Positions 14,319 through 22,823 of a DNA stretch of 32,448 nucleotides are shown piece by piece (within the stretch, counting starts at the first letter, position 1; each line of letters opens with the position of its first letter). Both the position numbers and the translations under genes were made by a program. Origin of the DNA: Deltaproteobacteria bacterium (GTDB lineage: Bacteria; Desulfobacterota; JADFVX01); assembly GCA_029860075.1 (NCBI GenBank), contig JAOUBX010000050.1:1-32448 (forward strand), given 5' to 3'. The notes below the pieces were generated by a model, which worked only from the letters and a program-made list of their open reading frames with translations, did not search any database and was not told the DNA's origin.

Positions 14319-14633
14319 TTGCATGAGTATGTATCTTTACAAGGAAAAAGAGGTTCGTCTATCCGAATTCAAGTGGACCAGGATGTTGAAATTATTTTTA
14401 CACTTGAGGACGTCGATACACTTTGCGAGCTTTTCATTAAGGGGAAGTTAGGACAGCATGAACTTACGTATATTGCCGACGTTATTGAGTTGGCCGCTAA
14501 TGTTAGTTACATTGATGACGATACAGCACCAATAATAGCTGAATTTGTATCGGAAATGACTGACCCTGCAGTAATGGGAGTTTTTACTACCAAACGAGCG
14601 CAAGAGGTTCCGGCGGAAATAAAAAGCATGTAA
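14319..14633 (+). CDS. Hypothetical acidic protein, 5' end apparently frame-broken
   Basis: Product of about 104 residues if started at the TTG (14319). The reading frame is plainly coding further upstream (KYLKNSLDNPALVNKLSAEL then EPLLHEYVSL..), but it has no start codon there. The nearest ATG with an AGG ribosome binding site (14242, MKLSTLK) is in another frame and stops after 15 codons. Adding one A to the A5 run at 14259-14263 would join MKLSTLK to NSLDNPALVNK. So the gene either lost a base, or uses -1 slippage on the A run, or the assembly has an indel there. The protein is helical and acidic (TLEDVDTLCELFIKGKLGQHEL, IIAEFVSEMTDP); I do not recognise a family. The following gene is a GNAT acetyltransferase 107 bp downstream. 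Confidence 0.55.
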   Translation: MHEYVSLQGKRGSSIRIQVDQDVEIIFTLEDVDTLCELFIKGKLGQHELTYIADVIELAANVSYIDDDTAPIIAEFVSEMTDPAVMGVFTTKRAQEVPAEIKSM

Positions 14634-14740
14634 TCAATTTAGCTAGTGCTTGGCTTGAATGAAGTGAAGTGCAATCGGGGAGTTGCCTAAATTCCCGGAT
14701 TATATCCGGTTATGTTACTTAAATTTTAGAATATATAATT

Positions 14741-15403
14741 ATGCGAATAACTCACAGAATCGCCAGATTTTTCGCCCCTAATTTTATTCAACGACAGCTC
14801 TATCCTCCGCCAAAGGTTAATTTTCAAATAAGGTCGTACGAGGAAAAGGATAGAGAGAACGTAATGCGTATATATAAAGAAAATGCACCGGATCGCTTTC
14901 CAAAAGGTCACTTGCCATCCTTTGAAGAATATCTTGATAAAGATCCCTTGTCTTTTTTTGTAGCCCAGACACCTGATAATGAAATCATTGCCTGTGGTGG
15001 TGTGACAGATATTGGCCTGAAGTTTCATATACTTTGCTATGGCATGGTTGATCCTGCCTTTCAAAATTGTCGAGTCGGCTCAACAATGGTATTGGCACGC
15101 ATGGCTTTTGCAACACGCTATTCAGGAGATCATACTTCAATCATTTATTCAGTGCCGCGATCAATAGGTTTTTTTGAACGCTTTGGTTATAAAGAAGTAA
15201 ATAAATGGACTGATGAAGAAGGACATTCCTATCCGATTGCTGCTAACCGATATTCAAGAGAAATTTTCGATCCAATTAAAAGAATTTTAGACAAACGAGG
15301 ACACCTGATAACCCCGGACTTGCCAATTGTGATGAAATATGAAGTGTATGATATGCTTACAAAGTCAGACAGCAGCAAGGTTAATCCCCCTGAAAAGGTT
15401 TAA
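14741..15403 (+). CDS. GNAT-family N-acetyltransferase
   Basis: A 220-residue protein. Residues ~29-160 show the GNAT fold: FQIRSYEEKDRENVMRIYKENA at the N-terminus, the strand FFVAQTPDNEIIACGGVTDI, then LCYGMVDPAFQNCRVGSTMVLARMAF, which corresponds to motif A. In motif A the acetyl-CoA loop reads QNCRVGS, a looser version of Q/RxxGxG/A. Motif B is seen in SVPRSIGFFERFGYKEV. The N-terminal ~28 residues and C-terminal ~60 residues (after KWTDEEGHSYP) are extensions. The substrate is unknown; such stand-alone GNATs acetylate antibiotics, tRNA-charged amino acids or proteins. It converges with the helicase gene that ends 59 bp downstream. Confidence 0.85.
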   Translation: MRITHRIARFFAPNFIQRQLYPPPKVNFQIRSYEEKDRENVMRIYKENAPDRFPKGHLPSFEEYLDKDPLSFFVAQTPDNEIIACGGVTDIGLKFHILCYGMVDPAFQNCRVGSTMVLARMAFATRYSGDHTSIIYSVPRSIGFFERFGYKEVNKWTDEEGHSYPIAANRYSREIFDPIKRILDKRGHLITPDLPIVMKYEVYDMLTKSDSSKVNPPEKV

Positions 15404-15461
15404 ATATAAGGTTTCGCCTTTGCTCTGCCAATCTGGAAGACAAGTCTCCTTCACAGTTAGA

Positions 15462-18400
15462 TTAAGACTTTATGGCCTTGATATACCCTTTTTTCAATTT
15501 TTTAGATGCCATGCTTTTCTTTTCACTTAAAGCACGCTCATTGGTTTCAAAGGTTTTTACCTTTACTTGCGGCCTATTTCCTATCCTTCCGTATTGTACA
15601 GTTACAGTAGTTCCTTCTACGTTGATTTCCCAATACTTATTACTGTTTCCCCCGACATATTCATATCTTTCGAATAAGGAATTATCTTTTGCGTCAACAG
15701 CATTGTTTTCTTCCTCTGGCTCTACCTTTTCTTCCCGTGTTGTTTCTTGCCGGAGATCTTCCGTAACTTCAGTTCTGTTATTTACAGGCTCATGAGAGGA
15801 CACTTTGTCAGCAATTAGCTCTTCAATATCTACTTTATGGGAACGCTCTTTACCTGATAATAGTTGTTCTATTCTTTCCAAAACTCTCCCTGGTTTTTCC
15901 AGCCAGTCTTTCGCATAAACAGTGGCAACTTTCCAGCCGAAAGTGTTTAGAATCTCAGGTTTTTGGCAGTATTGTTCCAGTACGTTCTCATTGGCATAAT
16001 GTTCTCTCTTGTCGATTAAAATCCCCAACAGGTACCGGTTTTCACCCGGTTTTTTTATCCCCAGGTCGCATTTAAAGTGTGATTGCCCTATGTCAGGTTC
16101 CACCTCATAGCCCTTCTTTTCCAGAGCCGCCCTAAGCTGGAGGATCATGGGGTTGAGGCGCTTTTCTTTTTCCTGCTCTCCATAACTGAACATGCCGTCC
16201 AAAATCAAATTGGCTTTTGGCAATTCCCCTTGGGAAATATGTTTTGCATAGCTTAGGAACTTTTTAAAATAATTGGCCCCATCGTTATAGTCATTTTTTA
16301 TTTCGTTCGGCAAAATGGACGTAACTACAACCATGTGCTTTCTTGCTCTCGAGAAAATGACATTTAACCTTTTTTCGCCTCCCCTCCTGTTTATGGGGCC
16401 GAAATTCATGAGCATTTTACCATTTGAATTATACCCGTAACAGACACTCATGATTATAATGTCCCGCTCATCACCCTGTACATTTTCGAGGTTTTTAACA
16501 AATAAGCCGCTAAACTGATCCTCATCTTCCCTCTGATACTCTTCTTCCAGCAATGTGTCGAATTGCGGATCATCGCCGGCCAACCTGTTCAGGGCCTCTT
16601 CGATCTCCGATTGCTGCTCCATGGAGAAGGCCACAATGCCGATACTTTTCCTTACCTTTTGCTTTAAGAACTCCGCCGTCAGGCTTGCAATATAAGTGGC
16701 CTCATCTTTGTTCTTCCGCTTTTCATATAAAGCATTCTCCAGGTAATGAAAACTGATGCTCCTGTCAAGAACCTTCGTAATGTCGGGCTTTTGGCTAATA
16801 TCGACAATAGGGTGCAAAGGCTCCCTGTCCGAATGATGAATCACGCTGTCAGGAATGGTAAGCAGTTCCCGTTTGTAAAATGCCGCATTGCTGAAGCTTA
16901 TCAGGCTTTCATGGCGGCTGCGATAGTGCCAGCCAAGCATAACGGACGATAATTTCCGTGAAGATTGGTTGAGTAAACTATCGGCGTCCAGGCTTATTCC
17001 TATCTTGCTTTCAATATCCTCTTCTTCCTCATCCTGCAGCGTAATGGTACTGAAGAAATTTGTGGGCGGCATTTGCATTTCATCACCGACAACGATAGTC
17101 TGTTTCGCCCTGAAAAGTGAGGGTGTGCCTTCTTCCACCGTAATCTGGCTGGCTTCATCATAAATCACAACATCGAATATGGACTGGTCAATAGGCATGA
17201 TGTCGGAAACGCTGAGAGGGCTCATAAGCCATACCGGTTTTAGGGCCGTCATCAGCTCTTTGGCATTGCTCGAGGTCAGTTCCCTTATGGATTTATATCG
17301 CATCGATTTTCCAAACTCGTTTTCCAATATTCTTCGCGCCGAGCTAAGCGATTTTTTTGCTATTTTTTCATCATTGCTGAGTTGGGCCGCCGCAGACTCG
17401 GTAATCCTCACTTTTTCGAGGAATTGACTTCTTATCTTCGACCTGATGGCCTCTACATTACTGTCGTAGTATTTATCCAAAAGTGCATTGACACGGGATA
17501 TGCTCACCCTTAAAGCATCTTCATCCATATCGGAAAACTGCCGTTCCTGCTCATAGATGCCGGCAAGAGATTTATAGGCCAGGTTGTAATCGAAATCGGG
17601 AAGCGCCCATTTTTTTCTATATAAGCAGCCCCTCATTTCATCGCTTAATTGACTTGCATTTAAGATGAAGGGAACAAAGGCCGACAGGGAATTCAGTGCC
17701 TTGTTGCTGATTAAAAGCTTATCCTCCAGCTCAGATAAATTAAATCTTCCAGGCTCTCCAAATATCATCTCCCCGATGGTTAGGAGTTCCTTAAATGAAG
17801 CGCTGAATGCCGACAATGACTGAAGGTAGCCCCTATGGTCGGAATCGGTCCAGGCAGTGATTGCCTCATGCGGATTTTGCTGCATTGTCTCTATCCAGCC
17901 ATACTCTTCGTCAAAGCAGGTCAGACCGAATTCTTCTTCCGCCTGTTTTTTTAAACTCCTCACCTGCTCCTCAGCCTCATGCTCGGATATCAACTTTTCC
18001 AGAATGGTGGTAACCTGAGGCCTAATCTTATGAGCGTCAAAATCATAAGCTTCATTGATCTGCGATTTCAGTTTGTAATAATTGGGGTTGATAAAGCGAA
18101 AGATACTTTTTTTAAAGCCTAAATATTGCGCCAAAGCGGCCTCTGAATCATCTTTGCTAAATTTAATGCGCCAGTTATGATTTTGCTTTTCGAGGTCCTG
18201 CTGCAGGGATCTTTTTGAGTCAATATCTTTCTTTATCGATGAAAGATGGGCCGCTTCTTTGGACTGGGGCTTAAAAACGGACAGCTTGTCCGCCTGAAGC
18301 AACCCTTTTACTTTAAGAGCCAGCTCAAACAGTTCAGCCCAGTTTGAGATTGTCCTGCCGTCGGAATCATTTTCATCGAGGTCATCCAGCATCTCATTGA

Positions 18401-20924
18401 ATTCATCCAGTAAGGCCGTGCATTTATTCAGCCTATCAAGTATGGCCGCTTTGTAGTTACTCTCACCTAAAATCTCCGGTGATAATCTTACCAATGGATA
18501 ATCTGCAATATATCCCCGGAAATCATTTATTTTTAACTGTTCAAACCATTGTACAATCCCTTCCCTGTTTTCTTTCCATTCAGTATAAAGGGGAAAATGG
18601 ATAAGCTCTATTTCTGACGGTAAGGTTCTTCCTTGACCTGTAGCATGGAGGACTTCAAACAACTCCAGAGGAGGAACATCTCCATCTGTCATGACCTGGT
18701 GAAAGTATGAGATTTTATTTATCTCTTCATTCAAGGAATCAATTATTACATCCCGTTGCCGCCCGATTGATGCATGGTCGAGATCCTTCTCCAGAAAATC
18801 GGTGTAGGTCTCTTTCAGGTTTTGGATAAATGCCTTTTTATCGGCTTGAGAATCATGGATAAGGCAGCACAATTCGTCTAATTTCCTGTTTTTAAGCCTG
18901 TGAAAAACAACATCCAGGGCGGCCCTCTTCTCACAAACGAAGAGGATCGTTTTGTCTCTTGCAATATAATCTGCAATCAGGTTTGTAATCGTTTGTGATT
19001 TCCCCGTACCGGGAGGCCCCTGGATTATATAACTTTCACCTGAACGGGCAATCTGGACTGCTTTTGACTGGGTGGGGTCCGACAGGATGATCGGGTAATT
19101 GGCCCGTAGATGCTCATCTTCTTTTTCAGCGATTTCCACTCGCTTTGGAATTTCGCTATAAAGCTGTTCAAAGATATTATTTTTTATGCTGGCATTTATG
19201 ATCTCATTATAATCACGGACAAGACTCATCTTCCGGTAATTAAAGTTTCCTAAAGTGATATTGCATGTATCAATTTCCCATATGAGAGGATTCAATTCGC
19301 CATCGTTATCAGTAGTGTAAAATGTCCTGTTTTTTTCAGAGACGGCAAAATTATCGGCCGGGTTCAAATCTTCATTAATTATGTATTCGAGAGCATTGTT
19401 TTTATGCCTGATTCTTTCATTGAATATCTGCAGCCCCAAGGGTTGAAAATCATCTTTATTATAAGAGTATGAAAAGGAGCGCAGGTTCAGCCCCCTGCTT
19501 CTTTTCTCCAGTTTTTTACTTTCCATGCTGAAGTTCTTTTTGGCGATGCTGTGAATAAGCTGGATCCTCGGTTTTTGCCGCCATTTGAGCCTTATTCCTG
19601 TACCACCTATGGCTATTTGCTTCTCGATGGAGGCAACCAGGTCTTCGATGGATGTTGTTTCAAGATCGATAAAATCGGGCAGAGCAATATCATACAAGTC
19701 CTTAAGATAATGACTTAAGACAGGATTGATTTCCGCTTCCCCATCAGAAAAATTAAGTGTGTACTGGTCTTCAACGCCCTTTTTCTTTATCACTTCTACA
19801 GGCATAAGAAGCAGCGGCGACGTAATACGCTCTTCCCTGTTTTCCTTGAAATTATACCAATGTAAAAAAGCGATAACCGTCCTGAGCTGACTAAAGCCAT
19901 ATTCGTTTTTACTTTTTCTTGCCTCAAGCCTTATCTTATTTAAGGTAGTCGCCAGGAATCGATTCTCTTTGAATTCAAGGTAGGAGTTAAGGGGCAGTTT
20001 TTTCTTTTTAATCAACTTTTGCCGTATTTCGTCGTTCCAGTAGATAAGGTCCTTCTCGCGAATATTCTTATAATCAAGAAGCAAGGGCACAGAGCCGAGA
20101 GTAAGGTTCAGGAAGCTTTGCCTGTCTGTAAAATAGAGAAGCTTATTCCTCCTGCTTATATCAAACAATCGATTCTTTAATTTTGAAAGTATCCAGTTAT
20201 CCCGTTCGGAAATATCCTGGTTTCTAAAGCCCTCGGTCTGTGTGAGGTCCACATAGTTTTCAGGATTATATTCACGATAGTTCTTGAGCTTTGTAAGGAC
20301 CTCTTCCAGGTTGGCCGTTCTCTCTTCCACATAGAGGTTTGTCATCTCGAAAATGACGTTTAGTATGGTGGGGTGCAGGTTTTTATTCAGGAAAAAGAGA
20401 CTCTCCCTGTTGGCAACAAAAAGTTCCAGGTCATCGCTGTTTCTAAAGTCGAGGTTAAAAGCAAGGCTTGCTAGTATCTGCCCAAGTACAAATACATCGG
20501 TAAGGGGATTGTAATGCCCTTTTTCGTGATCCCAGCATTTATAATTGTGCATATAGAGAGGTGCATCTATCGGCTTGCCGTCCTGGTGAATCTCCATATT
20601 GACCTGCTCGATCTGATGGCTGTCCAGGTCATTGCTTTCAGTGATGCCACGAGATACATCGAGCGCACCCTGCCGGGCCGGTTTGGCAAATAGAGGCGTG
20701 TCGGCTTTGAGAATAGCCTTTCCTTTTGTATTTAAGCAGAGCTTTTGATTGTTGTGCCCGATTTGATCGATGGACGTAATGAATGCCACCATGTTGTTTT
20801 CATGCAACTCACATACTTCCTCAAGCAGGGGCAATGCGAGGGCAATGAAATCGGGAGATTTAATGGCACCGAAATCTTTAATTTGCTCCAGTAAATCAAA
20901 AAATGAAAGTTCTTCTTTATCCAT
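15462..20924 (-). CDS. Giant SF1 helicase: kinase-like region, DUF4011, COG1112-type helicase, REase-like, WGR
   Basis: An 1820-residue protein. Residues ~60-215 look like a degenerate protein-kinase C-lobe (HYNPLTDVFVLGQILASLAF resembling the DxxSxG region, then LHPTILNVIFEMT). DUF4011 begins near 245 (LKNRLFDISRRNKLLYF). The superfamily-1 helicase has Walker A GPPGTGKSQT near 635, Walker B VIYDEAS near 1255, GDEMQMPPT near 1278, ENVQGDERDIII near 1483 and LNVIFSRARKH near 1525. A PD-(D/E)xK/Vsr-like segment follows at ~1590-1700 (ALEKKGYEVEPDIG..FKCDLGI..LGILIDK). The last ~68 residues are a WGR domain, with Tyr in place of Trp (VQYGRIG). It starts 3 nt after the M48 protease stop, so the two are co-translated. 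The architecture recalls Mokosh and DUF4011-helicase-Vsr defence proteins but is not identical to either as I remember them. Antiphage function is inferred. Confidence 0.88.
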   Translation of the reverse strand: MDKEELSFFDLLEQIKDFGAIKSPDFIALALPLLEEVCELHENNMVAFITSIDQIGHNNQKLCLNTKGKAILKADTPLFAKPARQGALDVSRGITESNDLDSHQIEQVNMEIHQDGKPIDAPLYMHNYKCWDHEKGHYNPLTDVFVLGQILASLAFNLDFRNSDDLELFVANRESLFFLNKNLHPTILNVIFEMTNLYVEERTANLEEVLTKLKNYREYNPENYVDLTQTEGFRNQDISERDNWILSKLKNRLFDISRRNKLLYFTDRQSFLNLTLGSVPLLLDYKNIREKDLIYWNDEIRQKLIKKKKLPLNSYLEFKENRFLATTLNKIRLEARKSKNEYGFSQLRTVIAFLHWYNFKENREERITSPLLLMPVEVIKKKGVEDQYTLNFSDGEAEINPVLSHYLKDLYDIALPDFIDLETTSIEDLVASIEKQIAIGGTGIRLKWRQKPRIQLIHSIAKKNFSMESKKLEKRSRGLNLRSFSYSYNKDDFQPLGLQIFNERIRHKNNALEYIINEDLNPADNFAVSEKNRTFYTTDNDGELNPLIWEIDTCNITLGNFNYRKMSLVRDYNEIINASIKNNIFEQLYSEIPKRVEIAEKEDEHLRANYPIILSDPTQSKAVQIARSGESYIIQGPPGTGKSQTITNLIADYIARDKTILFVCEKRAALDVVFHRLKNRKLDELCCLIHDSQADKKAFIQNLKETYTDFLEKDLDHASIGRQRDVIIDSLNEEINKISYFHQVMTDGDVPPLELFEVLHATGQGRTLPSEIELIHFPLYTEWKENREGIVQWFEQLKINDFRGYIADYPLVRLSPEILGESNYKAAILDRLNKCTALLDEFNEMLDDLDENDSDGRTISNWAELFELALKVKGLLQADKLSVFKPQSKEAAHLSSIKKDIDSKRSLQQDLEKQNHNWRIKFSKDDSEAALAQYLGFKKSIFRFINPNYYKLKSQINEAYDFDAHKIRPQVTTILEKLISEHEAEEQVRSLKKQAEEEFGLTCFDEEYGWIETMQQNPHEAITAWTDSDHRGYLQSLSAFSASFKELLTIGEMIFGEPGRFNLSELEDKLLISNKALNSLSAFVPFILNASQLSDEMRGCLYRKKWALPDFDYNLAYKSLAGIYEQERQFSDMDEDALRVSISRVNALLDKYYDSNVEAIRSKIRSQFLEKVRITESAAAQLSNDEKIAKKSLSSARRILENEFGKSMRYKSIRELTSSNAKELMTALKPVWLMSPLSVSDIMPIDQSIFDVVIYDEASQITVEEGTPSLFRAKQTIVVGDEMQMPPTNFFSTITLQDEEEEDIESKIGISLDADSLLNQSSRKLSSVMLGWHYRSRHESLISFSNAAFYKRELLTIPDSVIHHSDREPLHPIVDISQKPDITKVLDRSISFHYLENALYEKRKNKDEATYIASLTAEFLKQKVRKSIGIVAFSMEQQSEIEEALNRLAGDDPQFDTLLEEEYQREDEDQFSGLFVKNLENVQGDERDIIIMSVCYGYNSNGKMLMNFGPINRRGGEKRLNVIFSRARKHMVVVTSILPNEIKNDYNDGANYFKKFLSYAKHISQGELPKANLILDGMFSYGEQEKEKRLNPMILQLRAALEKKGYEVEPDIGQSHFKCDLGIKKPGENRYLLGILIDKREHYANENVLEQYCQKPEILNTFGWKVATVYAKDWLEKPGRVLERIEQLLSGKERSHKVDIEELIADKVSSHEPVNNRTEVTEDLRQETTREEKVEPEEENNAVDAKDNSLFERYEYVGGNSNKYWEINVEGTTVTVQYGRIGNRPQVKVKTFETNERALSEKKSMASKKLKKGYIKAIKS

Positions 20925-20927
20925 TGT

Positions 20928-22169
20928 CTAGTCGTTGTATAAACTCTCTTCCTTCCCTTCTTTTACTTCTTGCAGTTCAGCCAGTGCCTTTTCTTTCATG
21001 ATTTTAAAATCCCTGGCAGTAAGCTTTAGTTCTTTTCGTATATTTTTTTCATAATGATCTTTAAGTCCCAGTAATTCCGCTATTTCCAGGGTATGGCCCA
21101 TGGGTGCACTTTCCATGTCCGGGTCTGCCTTTGCAAAGTCGAGTAAGAGGTAGGCCATATAGTTTTTAACGGATGGCATGGTTTTTTCCAACTCGCCCGC
21201 CAGTCGGTTTGCTTGTTTGTGCTCCGCGTTCCTGTAAAAATCACTAAAATACTCTTTACATAAATTCGTAACGGCTGAACTGTTCATCCAGACCGGCGTC
21301 ACAACCAATTGGAGCAGGTCTTTTGTATATTCCTGCATAATGCTTTGCTGAAAAATATCCAGTTTGTTAAGATCGATTTCGCCCTCTATCAGATGTTTAA
21401 CCTTGCCAAAGTAGTCTTCATTTTTCTCAACATGCAGGTGCAAAGCGAGACACCTGATGTAAGATTCGGGATGGCTTTCATTTAGTGTTACGTTTGAGTC
21501 GAAATTTATTATTTCCTGCGCCTGGGCAAGGTAGCTTTCGGCATTAACCTGGGTAAGACCGGTATTCAGCTTTACAAGCATTTGGATAACCGTTTTATAG
21601 TCATGGCAAACCTGAAGGGCCCCGTTATCGCAAAAGAGTTCCATGTACAGCTGAAAGATACGTGCCGTTTCTATAATGGCATCTTCACTTCGAACATCGT
21701 TTGCCAAGGCTAAAGCGATGCGCCGGGTAATCTCGTATTCACCGTTGTCGATTTTATAAAAGAGATAATGGCTCAGTTCATGGGCCAGAAGGGCCTTTAT
21801 TTCGTCTTCCGATAAAAGGCCGACAAGATTGCCTGAAAATACGATATGAGCTTCATTATCGATTATGGAAATGCCCGCATTAAGTTGTAGGCTGTTGTGT
21901 TCCTGGTAGAGCGTCACCTGGGCATCTATCTTAAGCGCTTGGCAGACTTCATGAGCCAGTTCATAGAGGTTCTCATGGGATTCATTATCCATCCGGTAGG
22001 TATTCTTCAGAAGGTTTGTTTTAAACTCTTCCACCTGTTTTGATTTGTTGCTTTCCTCTGAAAACCAGTTCCAGGTTTTTTTTCTGCTTTTGAAATGATC
22101 ACGAAGTTTTTTGTGATATTCAAAAGGGGAAAGAACCATACCGGAAAAACTTTGAGGTGATTTATTCAT
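20928..22169 (-). CDS. Cytosolic M48-family metalloprotease paired with the giant helicase
   Basis: A 413-residue protein with a clear gluzincin core. HELSH in IKALLAHELSHYLF (residues ~125-138) gives the two His zinc ligands and catalytic Glu. ELFCDNGALQVC near 175 gives the ExxxD third-ligand motif of M48 peptidases. There is no signal peptide and no membrane segment, unlike HtpX or Ste24. The remaining ~230 residues are helical with TPR-like character and unknown function. AAGGG sits four bases before the ATG. It is the first gene of a two-gene operon with the kinase-like/DUF4011/helicase/WGR protein. In such a pair a protease could activate or inactivate the nuclease-helicase, or itself be the effector; I cannot tell which. 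Confidence 0.85.
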   Translation of the reverse strand: MNKSPQSFSGMVLSPFEYHKKLRDHFKSRKKTWNWFSEESNKSKQVEEFKTNLLKNTYRMDNESHENLYELAHEVCQALKIDAQVTLYQEHNSLQLNAGISIIDNEAHIVFSGNLVGLLSEDEIKALLAHELSHYLFYKIDNGEYEITRRIALALANDVRSEDAIIETARIFQLYMELFCDNGALQVCHDYKTVIQMLVKLNTGLTQVNAESYLAQAQEIINFDSNVTLNESHPESYIRCLALHLHVEKNEDYFGKVKHLIEGEIDLNKLDIFQQSIMQEYTKDLLQLVVTPVWMNSSAVTNLCKEYFSDFYRNAEHKQANRLAGELEKTMPSVKNYMAYLLLDFAKADPDMESAPMGHTLEIAELLGLKDHYEKNIRKELKLTARDFKIMKEKALAELQEVKEGKEESLYND

Positions 22170-22500
22170 TTAACCCTTTCCATGCTTTAGCCATAAGTTG
22201 CTCATATCAGGTTCTTAATAAGGCAGAGACCTTTAAAATCGTTAGTATCGCTTTGAAAATAATAAAACCTATCTCAGCAAATTCCTATGCCTCAAGCTGC
22301 CTGCCATCCATCGAGTAAGCAATAGCCAAAGGATGATCAGAACGCTGCTTCAGGGCTTTTTCAAAGGAATCAACTGCCGGTGAAAGCCCTTTTTGTTGAG
22401 TGTCAACAATCGCTCTGCCGCCCAGCGTCTTGTAGAGGCGCGTCCCGGGTAGCAGTCTAAAGGACAGCAACCGTTTAAATTTCAATCCCCCCTTTAATAC
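22170..22500. other. Non-coding region with possible gene remnant
   Basis: Upstream of the protease gene. On the minus strand 22285-22470 encodes RLYKTLGGRAIVDTQ and AVDSFEKALKQRSDHPLAIAY. The latter looks like a single TPR-type helix pair and may be a gene fragment. The open frame continues into repeat copy G, so I do not call it a gene. Confidence 0.35.
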
Positions 22501-22533
22501 AAAAAAAGCCCGCCACCTTTGCCGGTGCGGGCT
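22501..22533 (-). terminator. Rho-independent terminator of repeat copy G
   Basis: Minus-strand stem AGCCCGCACCGG...GGTGGCGGGCT with TTTTTT after it. Confidence 0.75.
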
Positions 22534-22638
22534 ATGAATATTACATGTTATCGATTCCCCTCCATTAAAACATGCTTTGACGGGGCATGCCCACTGGTTT
22601 TTGATACATATTCTATACTTCACTGTCTTGTTTTGCAA
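22501..22638 (-). ncRNA. Small-RNA-like repeat, copy G
   Basis: Minus strand: -35 TTGCAA (22633-22638), 17 bp, -10 TAGAAT (22610-22615), transcript about 22603 to 22501 (about 103 nt). The central hairpin is changed but kept (CCGTCAAA / TTTTAATGG, with a G-U pair). The linker is diverged (TCGATAACATGTAATATTC) and the terminator intact. It stands 8.5 kb away from the other six, upstream of the PAS-HD-GYP gene. Confidence 0.6.
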
Positions 22639-22732
22639 TATTAATCACGCACGGCTCCCCCTTAGAAAATATATTCTTCCAAGGGGATAAGGGAAATTTC
22701 TGAAAAAAAGCGCTTATTATTTCCGCGGACAG

Positions 22733-22776
22733 GGAAAGTTAAATTAGCAAATGATCTTACAAAGTGATAGGATCGA
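22733..22776 (+). promoter_or_regulatory. 44-bp block shared with the outer-membrane gene upstream region
   Basis: Identical to 9011-9054. It lies 48 bp before the GTG of the PAS-HD-GYP gene. It contains TTAGCA, 18 bp, TAGGAT, a possible weak promoter. Confidence 0.5.
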
Positions 22777-22823
22777 TACTAAGAATAGCAGTTGATGCGC
22801 TTCGCATTTAAGGAGTCCCGACA

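Noticed and set aside
22285..22638. 117-residue minus-strand ORF
   Set aside because: Its first half is repeat copy G, including the promoter and terminator. Only the last third looks protein-like, so it is recorded as a possible remnant.
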